Origin: Labilithrix sp.
GTDB lineage: Bacteria; Myxococcota_A; Polyangia; Polyangiales; Polyangiaceae
Assembly (NCBI GenBank): GCA_019637175.1
Contig: JAHBWD010000026.1
Span: forward strand, 49,635 to 113,634
Length of the DNA stretch: 64,000 nt
Direction: 5' to 3'
The notes below the pieces were generated by a model that saw only the letters and a program-made list of their open reading frames with translations, was not told the DNA's origin and did not search any database. Position 1 is the stretch's first letter. Each line of letters starts with the position of its first letter. The position numbers and the translations under genes are program-made. Shown here one piece after another: positions 8,358-16,818 of this stretch.

Positions 8358-10025
8358 CTATTCGTCGTCGTCTTGCGTCGGTCCGGCGTCGGACTTCGCG
8401 CCCATCACGTTGTTCTCGTCGATCTTGATCTCGGCCTTCGCCGCCTCGCGCAGGCGCCGCGTGTAGTTCGCGAGCGCCTCGACGCGCTTCGCGAAGAGGA
8501 GCTGCTGCGTGTACTGATCGCGCTCCTTGTCGAACTCTTCCTTCGTCGCCGGCTTCTGCTCCTTGAGCGAGATGACGAGGAAGCCGTCGTCGGTGCGGAT
8601 CGGCTCGGCGAGGACCTCGCCCGGCTTCGCGGAGAACGCGAACGCCGTCACCGCTTGCGCGGCTTCGCCCGAGATCGCGGGGATGGGGTCGCCGCCGCGG
8701 TTGAACGCGCTCGACTGGAGGTACTGCGGGCGCTCGGGATCGGTCTCGGCGGTGAACGAGGCGGGCGCCGCCGCGTCGCTCGCCGCGCCGCCGTCGGCCG
8801 CCGGCTCGACCTTCGGCGCCGGGGGCTTGACGGTGCCGAACTGGGCGATCGCCGCCTTCATCGTCTCTTCGCCCGACTTGCCCGCCTTCAGGTCGGCGGT
8901 GATCTTCGCGGCCATCTGCTTGGCGAGATCGAGCGATCGCCCCTGCTTGAAGGCCTTGAGGAGATCCTCCTTCGAGGCCTCGTCGCGCCGGATGATGTGG
9001 TAGCCGAACTGCGTCTCGACGAGCTCCTGCACGAGCTCGCCCGGCTTGACCGACTCGACGGCCTTCTTGAAGGGCTCGACGAACTGCTCGACCATCTCGC
9101 CGGGGTACATGCCCCCCTTGTCTTTGCTGCCGGGATCCTCGGAGAACTCCTTGGCGAGCTTGGCGAAGTCTTCGCCCTTCTTCACGCGCTCGAGCAGGCC
9201 CTCGGCCTTCTTCTTCGCCGCCTCTTTGTCCTCCGGCTTGTCGCCGGTGAACTTCACGAGGATGTGCCGGACCGGGACCTTGACCGCCGCGAGGTTCGTC
9301 TTGTCTTTCGACCAGGCGTCGACGTCTTTCTGCTCGGCGGTGATGCCGTACTTCTCGATCCAGCCCCGGCGGACGACCGCGTAGTTGACGGTGGAGGTCG
9401 TACGCTCGGTTTTGTAGCGGTCGAGCGCTTCGTCTTCGGCGACGCGCACCGGCGCGCGGATGAGGTCGCGCATCTTCGCGGCGAGGAGCTCGCGGCCCTG
9501 CCACTCGCGGAACTCGGTGGGGGAGCGGCCGGTGATCTGCTTGACCAGCCGCTCGTACGTCTTCATGTCGAACTGCTTCGTCTTCGGATCCTTGAACCCC
9601 GCGTTGACGCGGCCGTCGTCGATGCCGAGGTTGCGCTGCATCTGCGCGTTGGCGCTCGGCACGCTGAGCAGGATGTAGCCCTTGAAGATGCTGTCGGTGA
9701 TCTCGTCTTCGGAGACCTGGAGGCCGAGCCGCTGAGCTTCCGTGACGAGCAGCTCGCGCTCGATGAGGCCCTCGAGCACGATCTTCGAGGCCGTCGCCTG
9801 GGGCATGCCGCCCGTGCCGCGCGAGAAGATGACGCGGTACGAAGCGCGGTGAGCCTTGGGCTCGATGCAGGAGCCGCGGATGCGCGCGGCGCACGCCTCG
9901 TTGACGCTCCCGAGCTTCTTGCCCGCGCTCGGGTTGAAGCCGAGCACGAAGACGAGGATCATCCCGACGATGATGACGCCGTAGATGATGGAGGTGAGCC
10001 CCTTCCGTCGGAACAGATCGAGCAT
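8358..10025 (-). CDS. PpiD/SurA-like peptidyl-prolyl isomerase, membrane anchored
   Basis: The 555-residue protein opens with a short cytoplasmic basic segment (LFRRKG) and one membrane helix (IIYGVIIVGMILVFVLGF), as in PpiD. A SurA_N-like helical region follows (about residues 40-230), then a parvulin/PpiC rotamase domain around residues 250-350 starting VPVRHILVKF and ending FGYHIIRRDE, with the GGMYPGEM loop. The protein should face the periplasm and help fold secreted and outer membrane proteins. A charged Asp/Glu tail ends it. Upstream by 85 bases lies a small conserved protein; downstream by four is the M16 peptidase, suggesting an envelope protein quality-control operon. Confidence 0.9.
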   Translation of the reverse strand: MLDLFRRKGLTSIIYGVIIVGMILVFVLGFNPSAGKKLGSVNEACAARIRGSCIEPKAHRASYRVIFSRGTGGMPQATASKIVLEGLIERELLVTEAQRLGLQVSEDEITDSIFKGYILLSVPSANAQMQRNLGIDDGRVNAGFKDPKTKQFDMKTYERLVKQITGRSPTEFREWQGRELLAAKMRDLIRAPVRVAEDEALDRYKTERTTSTVNYAVVRRGWIEKYGITAEQKDVDAWSKDKTNLAAVKVPVRHILVKFTGDKPEDKEAAKKKAEGLLERVKKGEDFAKLAKEFSEDPGSKDKGGMYPGEMVEQFVEPFKKAVESVKPGELVQELVETQFGYHIIRRDEASKEDLLKAFKQGRSLDLAKQMAAKITADLKAGKSGEETMKAAIAQFGTVKPPAPKVEPAADGGAASDAAAPASFTAETDPERPQYLQSSAFNRGGDPIPAISGEAAQAVTAFAFSAKPGEVLAEPIRTDDGFLVISLKEQKPATKEEFDKERDQYTQQLLFAKRVEALANYTRRLREAAKAEIKIDENNVMGAKSDAGPTQDDDE

Positions 10026-10110
10026 GATCGAGGCGCCGGTCCTACCACGGAGAGCCCCCGGTTTCTATTCCGCGAGTCGGCGGGCTCGACGAGTGGGGGC
10101 GGCGCCGAGC

Positions 10111-10569
10111 TCAGCGGCCGGTGCCGACGGCTTTCTCGAGCGAGAGCGCGAACTTCAGGATCGGCAGGGCGTCGTCGACCGTCGCGACCTCGCGCGAGAG
10201 GAAGACTTCGTAGAAGGTGTCGAGCGTGCGGTCCGGATCGGCGGGATCCTTGACCGCGTTCACGTTGGTCGCGTCTTCGGCGAACCCATCCGCGAGCGCC
10301 GGCTCGGCGAGCTTGCGGACGCGCTCGAAGAGCGTGGGCTCGTCGTCGCTCGGGAAGTCGGCCCGCTGCGCGCGGAGGACGACCCGCACGCGCACCGCGC
10401 CGCCGTTCTCGTTGGCGACCGAACCCACGCGTACGCCCGAATCGAGGATGAGATTCTCGCGAACGCGCTCGGCGAGGACGACCTCTTCCGAGAGGGTCCT
10501 GAAGACCTCGAAGCCGTTCGCGACGAGGGCTTTCTTCAGCTGCTGCGGGGTGGGGAGAGTGCTGGACAC
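10111..10569 (-). CDS. Conserved protein of unknown function (152 aa)
   Basis: I do not recognise this family. The protein is soluble, without signal peptide or membrane helix. It starts with GTG and has an N-terminal helix PTPQQLKKALVANGFEVFRT, two strand-rich segments (RVRENLILDSGVRVG, AVRVRVVLRAQRADFP) and a C-terminal helix. The alternating hydrophobic pattern suggests a compact alpha/beta fold. It is the first gene of the minus-strand run leading into the PpiD-like foldase (85 bases downstream) and is divergent from the PilZ gene. Confidence 0.7.
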   Translation of the reverse strand: MSSTLPTPQQLKKALVANGFEVFRTLSEEVVLAERVRENLILDSGVRVGSVANENGGAVRVRVVLRAQRADFPSDDEPTLFERVRKLAEPALADGFAEDATNVNAVKDPADPDRTLDTFYEVFLSREVATVDDALPILKFALSLEKAVGTGR

Positions 10570-10777
10570 CGGGGCACGCGACGATGAGGGGTCGAGCCGG
10601 GGAGCCGAAGCGACCGGTCGAGTGTCCTACATTCTGGCGAAAGGACGTGGTGCGTCAATACATTCTCCGCGGGACGCGCTCGGCCGGCCTAAAGCGTCCG
10701 AGGACTTGCGTGCTTCGGTGTCGGCTCTGCTACCCTCATGGTTGACGCCGGCTCCTCGGCTCCTCCGCCGCCTCCGC
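10570..10777. promoter_or_regulatory. Divergent intergenic region with spaced direct repeat TACATTCT
   Basis: This 208-base region separates the start of the 152-residue protein (minus) from the PilZ gene (plus). TACATTCT occurs twice, at 10628-10635 and 10659-10666, 31 bases apart, which is about three helical turns and places both copies on one face of the DNA. A weak TTGCGT element lies near 10707. I cannot assign a regulator or a promoter with confidence. Confidence 0.4.
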
Positions 10778-11158
10778 ATGACCGACAAGAAGACCACCCC
10801 CACTCCGCAGGGCATGAAGGTGCCGAGCGGCGTGCATGCGATGCGTCGCGGTGGCGCGCGTCGAGAGGTGACGGAGCGTGTCACGCTGAAGACCGAGTCG
10901 GGCGCCGCGCTCGAAGGGTGGGCGCTCAACGTGAGCCGCGGCGGTCTTCGCGCGATCCTCGAGGAGAAGGTCGAGCTGGGGCAGAAGTTCGAGGTCGCGA
11001 TCGGCACCGACGAGGCGCTCCTTCGCCCGAGCCGCGTCGTGTGGGTGCAAGAAGAGCCCGACGGCGTGATCGTCGGCCTCGAGTTCACCGGCCTCTCGGG
11101 CACGCACAAGTCCGCGCCGCCCCCGCCGCCGAACGGCGACGGCTCCGACGACGCGTAG
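10778..11158 (+). CDS. PilZ-domain protein
   Basis: A 126-residue protein made almost entirely of one PilZ domain (about residues 22-110). Both cyclic-di-GMP contacts are intact: RGGAR matches the RxxxR arm and NVSRGG matches (D/N)xSxxG. A Pro-rich tail ends it. In myxobacteria such single-domain PilZ proteins are candidate receptors for c-di-GMP control of motility or envelope functions; the partner here is unknown. The frame is open far upstream, but the first residues from MTDKK onward are the only ones with PilZ-like composition, so I start there. It ends two bases before the convergent sugar dehydrogenase gene. Confidence 0.85.
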   Translation: MTDKKTTPTPQGMKVPSGVHAMRRGGARREVTERVTLKTESGAALEGWALNVSRGGLRAILEEKVELGQKFEVAIGTDEALLRPSRVVWVQEEPDGVIVGLEFTGLSGTHKSAPPPPPNGDGSDDA

Positions 11159-11160
11159 CC

Positions 11161-14100
11161 TCACGGCAGCGCGTTGATCCACGCCTCGACGACGCTCACC
11201 CCGACCGGATCGACGCGCGTGCGCCCCACGGGCGGCATCGCGAGATCGCGATCGGTCGTCTTCATGCGCGCGAGGAGGATCGATCCGTTCGGGTTCCGCG
11301 GCGACACGAGCGGAGCGTTGCCGAGGCCGAGCGCGATCGCCATCGGCGCGTTGTGATGGGGCGCGTTGACGAGCTGCCGCTGCGCCGGGGCGACGCCGGG
11401 CAGCCCGTTCCACGAGACGTCGCCGAGGAACGTGACGGGCGGGCGGTGGCAATGCGCGCAGTTGGCCGCGAAGTACGCGCCCGCGCGGGCGTCGATCGAG
11501 GCCGCGCCGTCGCTCGGTGAGGGGAGGCCCGGCGGAGAGGCGCCGATCGTCGCCGCGCTCAAGACGCCTCGCGACGCGAGGTGCGCGAGCTGCCCGGCGC
11601 CGCTCGGGAGCGGGAAGTTGAGCTGCTCGCCGCGGAAGCCGAGCACGCGTCGATCGGACCTGTGGCACGTCCAGCACTCGCCGATGCTCGGGTAGTGCCA
11701 CGTGATCGACTGCGCGGGGACGGCGTCGGCGATCGTCTCGTCGACGCCTTCGTAGACGAGGTCGGCGTCGGTGCCGGCCGCGTTCCATCGATAGGTCACG
11801 CCGTAGACCGTGCCCGTGCCGACGGCGAGTACGCGCGTCTCGAGCCTTCGCGTGCGGCCCACCGGCTGCGCCGACGGCGGCAGCTCGAAGTGCTTGATCA
11901 AGAGCGAGCCCGACGGAAGCGTGATCGTGCCGTCCGCCGCGACGGTCCCCGACGCCCCGCCGGGGACGTAGACGAAGCGCGTCTTCGCGGCGCCGTCGGA
12001 GTACAGCGGCGACCGCACGTCGAAGGGCACGACCGACGCGGCGGGCTCGAGCGTCGCGAGGCTCGCGAAGAGGCCGGTCGCGGAGAGCTTGGCGGGGACG
12101 CCGTGCGCAGCCGGCGCCCTGACGAGCTTCCAGATCTTGCTCCAAGACAGGTAGTAGACCTCGCCCGCGCCGTCTTGCCCGAAGCCGATGGGCTGATCGA
12201 GGTTCGTCTCGACGAGCGAGGTCCGCTGCCCCGTCGCGGTGTCGAGCGCCCACACGCGGCCCGTGGGCCAATCGGAGAAGATGAAGCGGCCCGCGAGCTC
12301 CGGCATCGCGCCGCGATAGACGAAGCCGCCGATGATCGACGACAGATCGCCGATCGACCAGTGCGCGTGCTCGTAGATCGGCGCGCGGAGCGTGCCGATC
12401 GTGGGGTTGCCGGTCTTGACGCGCTTCGTGCCGTCGAAGAACGGCCAGCCGTAGTTGCCTCCGGCGGTGACGAGATCGATCTCTTCGCGAAAGGTGTCGC
12501 CGACGTCGGCGAGCCACAGCGCGCCGGTGGCGGGATCGAAGCTCATGCCGAACGGGTTGCGGACGCCGAGCGCGAAGTACTCTTCGTTCGCGTTGGCCAC
12601 GCCGACGAAAGGGTTCGCGTTCGGGATGAAGTATCCCTGGGTCGTGGCGCCGGTGGGCTGGCGGGGAGGCGGGTGGCTCACCGCGCCGCCCTGCGAGTCG
12701 ACGTCGATGCGGAAGATGCCGCTGAACAGGCCGCCGGTGAGCGTCTGCGTCGTCACCTCGCGGGTGTCGTCGCCGTTGCCGAAGTAGAGGAAGCCGTCGG
12801 CGCCGAAGCGAACGCGACCGCCGTTGTGGAAGATCGTCGACTCGACCTGATCGACGAGCACGAGCTCCGAGCCGAGCGAGAACGTGCCCGCGGCGGGGTT
12901 GTACGTGAAGCGCGAGAGGCGCTGGCGCGTCGGGTTGCCCTCGCGGTTGTACCAGACGTAGACGTAGGGCCGCGGGGCGACGGCGTCGGCGAACTTCGGG
13001 TGAAGCGCCATGCCGAGCGCGCCTCCTTCGGAGCGGCCGGCGACCTGGGCCGAGAAGTCGAGGGCGATCGTTCGCGCGTTGCCGCCGAGGAGGCGGACGA
13101 TCTGTCCCGGTCGCTGCAAGACGAACGGCTGCGTCGAGCCTGGCGGGTACGCCATGTCGATGGGGCTCGAGATCGGCGCGCCGGGGAAGGCGTCTTGCAG
13201 CGTGTATCCGAAGAGCAGCGGGGCGGTGCTCGGGAACGCGACGGGCGCGCCGGGCGGAGGCGCGCACGGCTCGGTGACCGGCGCGGTGTCGACGAGGTAG
13301 CGGAACGGGACGGTCTTCGCGACTTGCCCGCTCGGGCTCTCCGCGTGGAGGACGACCGACGTGCCGGACGCGATGCTCGGCGCCGAGCCGACCCACTTGC
13401 CCCACTGGCTCGTGAGATTGATCGAGGCGCCGCCGGCGATCTCGAGGCGAACCGCGCGCGCCGCGCCGCTCGTCATCGTGTACTCGATCCACCAGGGGTT
13501 GGCGGTCGCCTGCTGCCACGTCGGCGCGTAGCCGACGCACGCCGGCGCGCACGCTCCGGCGACGCACGCGGCGCCCCCGGCGCACGTGCCGCACACGCCG
13601 CCGCAGCCGTCGTCGCCGCACTGCTTTCCGGCGCAGGCCGGCACGCACGCGCACGGCGTGAGCGCGGGCTGGGCGTCGACGAGATAGCGGAACGGCACCG
13701 ACTCGGCGATCGCGCCGCTCGTCTCCTCTGCGCGGAGCACGACCTGGGTGCCCGACGCGATCGCGGCCGGGGCGGAGCCGCCCCACTTGCCCCAGGCGGA
13801 GGTCATGGTGATCGTGGCGCCGCCGACGATCCGGAGCGACGCCGCGCGGATCGAGCCCGAGATCGCGAACTCCACCCACCACGTGTTCGCCCCGGCGGCC
13901 TGCGTGAGGGTCGGCCGGAAGGTGCAGGCCGGAGGAGGAGGTGGAGGCGGCGCGACCTGACACGGATCGGTCGCGGGCGTGGGCGTCTGGAGATAGGGGA
14001 AGGGGACGGTCTGCGCGCGCTTGCCCGTGCTGTCGACGGCGTGGAGCACGACCGACGTCCCGGTGGCGATCGCGGTCGGCGCGCCCGACGCCCACTTGTT

Positions 14101-14358
14101 CCACGCGTCGCGCGTGAGGGGGATCGTCGCGCCGCCGACGATCTCGAGGGAGGCCGAGGCGACGGTGCCGCCGCCGATCGAGAAGTCGATCCACCACGTG
14201 TTGGCGCCGGCGCTCTGCTGCCACGTCGGGCTCCACTCGTTCACGCACAGCGGAGACTGCGCGCTCTCGACGCGCTCGTCGGCGATCTCGATCGAGGCGC
14301 CGCAATGGGCGAGGAGAACGAGCGCCGCGAGGGCGAGGAGGAAACGGGCTGCGCGCAT
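11161..14358 (-). CDS. Secreted glucose/sorbosone dehydrogenase-cytochrome c protein with three expansin-like repeats
   Basis: 1065 residues. A lipoprotein-like signal ends LLAHC, though His at -1 is unusual. Three repeats of about 80 residues each (near 41-120, 146-220 and 278-350) share W(W/V)(I/V)(D/E)(F/Y), a WGKW-type core and a VP(F)xYL end, resembling expansin/CBM63-like carbohydrate-binding modules; a Cys-rich linker (CGDDGCGGVCGTC) separates the second and third. Residues about 383-750 match the beta-propeller of PQQ-type glucose/sorbosone dehydrogenases (GMALHPKF, RFGADGFLYFGNGDD, NYGWPFFDG). Two haem c motifs follow, CWTCH near 896 and CAHCH near 967. It could bind a polysaccharide, oxidise a sugar and pass electrons to haem. 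The start is fixed by GAAGGAG six bases before ATG 14358. Confidence 0.85.
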   Translation of the reverse strand: MRAARFLLALAALVLLAHCGASIEIADERVESAQSPLCVNEWSPTWQQSAGANTWWIDFSIGGGTVASASLEIVGGATIPLTRDAWNKWASGAPTAIATGTSVVLHAVDSTGKRAQTVPFPYLQTPTPATDPCQVAPPPPPPPACTFRPTLTQAAGANTWWVEFAISGSIRAASLRIVGGATITMTSAWGKWGGSAPAAIASGTQVVLRAEETSGAIAESVPFRYLVDAQPALTPCACVPACAGKQCGDDGCGGVCGTCAGGAACVAGACAPACVGYAPTWQQATANPWWIEYTMTSGAARAVRLEIAGGASINLTSQWGKWVGSAPSIASGTSVVLHAESPSGQVAKTVPFRYLVDTAPVTEPCAPPPGAPVAFPSTAPLLFGYTLQDAFPGAPISSPIDMAYPPGSTQPFVLQRPGQIVRLLGGNARTIALDFSAQVAGRSEGGALGMALHPKFADAVAPRPYVYVWYNREGNPTRQRLSRFTYNPAAGTFSLGSELVLVDQVESTIFHNGGRVRFGADGFLYFGNGDDTREVTTQTLTGGLFSGIFRIDVDSQGGAVSHPPPRQPTGATTQGYFIPNANPFVGVANANEEYFALGVRNPFGMSFDPATGALWLADVGDTFREEIDLVTAGGNYGWPFFDGTKRVKTGNPTIGTLRAPIYEHAHWSIGDLSSIIGGFVYRGAMPELAGRFIFSDWPTGRVWALDTATGQRTSLVETNLDQPIGFGQDGAGEVYYLSWSKIWKLVRAPAAHGVPAKLSATGLFASLATLEPAASVVPFDVRSPLYSDGAAKTRFVYVPGGASGTVAADGTITLPSGSLLIKHFELPPSAQPVGRTRRLETRVLAVGTGTVYGVTYRWNAAGTDADLVYEGVDETIADAVPAQSITWHYPSIGECWTCHRSDRRVLGFRGEQLNFPLPSGAGQLAHLASRGVLSAATIGASPPGLPSPSDGAASIDARAGAYFAANCAHCHRPPVTFLGDVSWNGLPGVAPAQRQLVNAPHHNAPMAIALGLGNAPLVSPRNPNGSILLARMKTTDRDLAMPPVGRTRVDPVGVSVVEAWINALP

Positions 14359-14445
14359 CGAGGCTCCTTCGCCCGGGGTGGGCGGAGGTAGGTCTTGCAC
14401 CGACCGGCCGTTCGGGCAAGGCCCGATGTGCCCTTGGAGCGCAGA

Positions 14446-15291
14446 TCAATCGCGGCAAAGGAGCGGGAACTGCACCGAGCCTCGCGCGCTCGTGTACGTC
14501 GCGCGGTTGGTTCCGTCGAAGGTGATCTCGACCTTCGCGCCGCTCTGCGCGTTGGTGATCGCGATCTTTCCGCCGGCCTCGGGGCAGCCGCGACGGCATC
14601 GTCGAAAGTCGGTGATCTCGGTCTGGAGGCTGCGACCGCGCACCTCACCCTGAGAGACGCCGGAGACCGCGAAGCACGGCTCGCCGAAGCGCCACGAGAC
14701 GACCTTCTCGTTCGTGCGCGAGAGCGCGTGGCCGCGCGCGGTGCTCCCCGAGAGCTGCCCCTTCCAGCGCATCTCGCGCGCGGCGCCCGCGGCGGTGATC
14801 TCCGCGGTGGCCGACCAGTCCAGCGTCGCGTTGTTGAGCGTGAGCGCGTTGCCGTCGAGGTTCAAGATCAGCTTGCCCGGCGCGGTGCTGTAGCGAGCTT
14901 CGATCTCGCCGCGCACGCGGAAGAGGCCGTTGGGGCCCGCGCAGTCGTTGAACCGATACGTCACCGTCTGCGCCGCCGCGTCGTGCGCGACGTCGAGGCA
15001 GCCTTTGGGGAAGAAGAACACCTTGGCCCCGTCGCCCACATCGGCGGGGCCGAGCGCGCCGCCGCCGAGCTCGGGCGCGGACGCGAGCGTGAGCGATCCA
15101 CCTGACGCCGTGGCCGAGATGAGCGTCGACGTCACGATCTCGGCGTCGATCTCGGCGGTGCTCGTGTCGGCGCCGTCTTGCGCGAGGCTCTCCTCGGGAT
15201 CGCCGTCGGGCTCCTTCTTGTCGCCGCTGCACGCAGCGAGCGCCACGATCGCTGCGAGGCCGATGCCGACAGTGCTGTACCTCGACGCCAT
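14446..15291 (-). CDS. Lipoprotein of unknown function (281 aa)
   Basis: The signal sequence ends in a good lipobox (VALAAC), so the protein is probably lipid-anchored. A short acidic linker (about residues 25-50) leads to a strand-rich domain with repeated Thr/Ser-rich strands (VTYRFNDCAGPNGLFRVRG, LILNLDGNALTLNN) and four or more Cys. This looks like a beta-sandwich surface domain; I recognise no family. The overall plan resembles the lipoprotein at 56072-56647 (short linker, then a Cys-containing strand-rich domain), although the sequences differ. It lies 87 bases upstream of the sugar dehydrogenase gene on the same strand and is divergent from the FHA/sigma-54 activator. Confidence 0.7.
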   Translation of the reverse strand: MASRYSTVGIGLAAIVALAACSGDKKEPDGDPEESLAQDGADTSTAEIDAEIVTSTLISATASGGSLTLASAPELGGGALGPADVGDGAKVFFFPKGCLDVAHDAAAQTVTYRFNDCAGPNGLFRVRGEIEARYSTAPGKLILNLDGNALTLNNATLDWSATAEITAAGAAREMRWKGQLSGSTARGHALSRTNEKVVSWRFGEPCFAVSGVSQGEVRGRSLQTEITDFRRCRRGCPEAGGKIAITNAQSGAKVEITFDGTNRATYTSARGSVQFPLLCRD

Positions 15292-15385
15292 TTCGGTAGA
15301 CCTTCCCGTCCCTTGCGCGTGCAGTCAACATGCCACGCCGCGGCGCGATCGGCGAGCGACGCTTCCGCGAGGTTGCCACCTCCGG

Positions 15386-15409
15386 GGGTGGACGCGGGCG
15401 CGTCCACCC
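15386..15409. promoter_or_regulatory. Perfect 10-bp inverted repeat in divergent promoter region
   Basis: GGGTGGACGC and GCGTCCACCC are exact reverse complements around a GGGC centre. The repeat lies in the 169-base region between the lipoprotein (minus, start 15291) and the FHA/sigma-54 activator (plus, start 15461), 52 bases before the activator start. Its place and symmetry fit a dimeric regulator site, possibly an activator binding its own upstream region, but that is inference. Confidence 0.55.
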
Positions 15410-15460
15410 GAACCGAGGCCCGTTCCCTGGCCGCGCGCCGTATGCGACAACACTCGTGCG

Positions 15461-16765
15461 ATGACGCAAGGATCGACGCGCGCGCGGGTGCTCCACTGGT
15501 TCGTTCGCGGCGGCGTCGCGCGCACGCCCGACGGCGAGGTCACGATCGACGTCGATCCCGTCGTCGTCGGGCGCGACGACGGCGCGCAGATCAAGCTCGC
15601 CGATCCCGAGGTGAGCGCGGTGCACTGCGAGCTCCGCGCGGTCAACGAGGGCGTGCTCGTCCGCGATCTCGGCAGCACCAACGGCACGTTCGTCGGCGCG
15701 CTCCGCGTGCGCGAAGGGATCATCACGACGCCCGCGGAGCTGCTCGTCGGGCAGACGCGCATCGCGGTCGAGCCGACGGGCAAGCAGAAGGTCGACGTCG
15801 GCTTCAGCGATCGGTTCGGCGCGCTCGTCGGCGCGTCGCCCAAGATGCGCCGCCTCTTCGGGGTGCTCGAGAAGGTCGCGAGCACGCCGCTGTCGATCTT
15901 GATCCTCGGCGAGACGGGCACGGGCAAGGAGGTCGTCGCGCAGAGCGTCCACGAGGCGAGCGATCGCAAGGGCGGCCCCTTCGTCGTGCTCGACTGCGGA
16001 TCCATCCCGCAGAGCCTCGCCGAGAGCATCCTCTTCGGTCACGAGAAGGGATCGTTCACCGGCGCGACCGAGCGCAAGAAGGGCGCGCTCGCCGAGGCGC
16101 ACGGAGGCACGCTCTTCCTCGACGAGCTCGGCGAGCTGCCGCTCGATCTCCAGCCGAAGCTCCTGCGCGCCCTCGCCGAGCGCCAGGTGAAGCGCGTCGG
16201 CGGCAGCGGCTTCGAGCCCATCGACGTGCGCGTGCTCGCGGCGACGCGGCGCGATCTCGCCGTCGAGATGAACGCGGGCCGCTTCCGGAGCGATCTCTAC
16301 TTCCGCATCGCGCAGGTGCGCGTCGAGCTGCCGGCGCTGCGCGAGCGCCTCGGCGATCTGCCGCTGCTCGTCGAGGCGATCTGCAAGCGCGCGGGGCGGC
16401 CGGGCGCGGCCGCGGTGGTCGAGGGCTGGATCGATCAGCGGCTCGCCGCGTACGACTGGCCGGGCAACGTGCGCGAGCTCGTCAACGTCGCCGAGGTCGC
16501 CGCCACGCTGGCCGACACGCCGGAGGCGATCGACGACGTCCTCACGCTCGCGCGCGACGCGATCGCCGACGATCCTCGACGTCGGGGCCAGCAGACGGCG
16601 TTCGCCGAGGCGAAGCGCAACGCCGTCGCGACCTTCGAGAGAGACTACTTCTCCCAGCTCTCCCGCGGCGCGAAGGGCAACGTGAGCGAGATGGCGCGGC
16701 AGAGCGGGATGGAGCGCCACCACGTCCGCGCGTACCTCCGTAAGTACGGCATCGAGAAAGGCTGA
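15461..16765 (+). CDS. FHA-domain sigma-54-dependent transcriptional activator
   Basis: 434 residues. An N-terminal FHA domain (about residues 20-105; VGRD, SAVHCEL, LGSTNGTF) should bind a phospho-threonine peptide. The AAA+ domain follows (about 125-355) with Walker A GETGTGKE, the sigma-54 contact loop as GSFTGA instead of the usual GAFTGA, and Walker B GTLFLDELGEL. A Fis-type helix-turn-helix lies at the C-terminus (GNVSEMARQSGMERHHVRAYLRK). There is no receiver domain, so input is probably a Ser/Thr kinase, a known myxobacterial arrangement. Two kinases in this window are candidates only by proximity. Start ATG 15461 is the first in-frame start after a non-coding stretch. Confidence 0.9.
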   Translation: MTQGSTRARVLHWFVRGGVARTPDGEVTIDVDPVVVGRDDGAQIKLADPEVSAVHCELRAVNEGVLVRDLGSTNGTFVGALRVREGIITTPAELLVGQTRIAVEPTGKQKVDVGFSDRFGALVGASPKMRRLFGVLEKVASTPLSILILGETGTGKEVVAQSVHEASDRKGGPFVVLDCGSIPQSLAESILFGHEKGSFTGATERKKGALAEAHGGTLFLDELGELPLDLQPKLLRALAERQVKRVGGSGFEPIDVRVLAATRRDLAVEMNAGRFRSDLYFRIAQVRVELPALRERLGDLPLLVEAICKRAGRPGAAAVVEGWIDQRLAAYDWPGNVRELVNVAEVAATLADTPEAIDDVLTLARDAIADDPRRRGQQTAFAEAKRNAVATFERDYFSQLSRGAKGNVSEMARQSGMERHHVRAYLRKYGIEKG

Positions 16766-16818
16766 CGGATCGCGCGGGAGCACATAATCTCGCAGGGCCG
16801 GCCCTACGGCCCGCTCGA

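Noticed and set aside
10736..14599. Open frame of nearly 1290 codons on the minus strand through the sugar dehydrogenase gene
   Set aside because: Composition is Arg-rich without domains; the adjacent frame carries the haem and propeller motifs.
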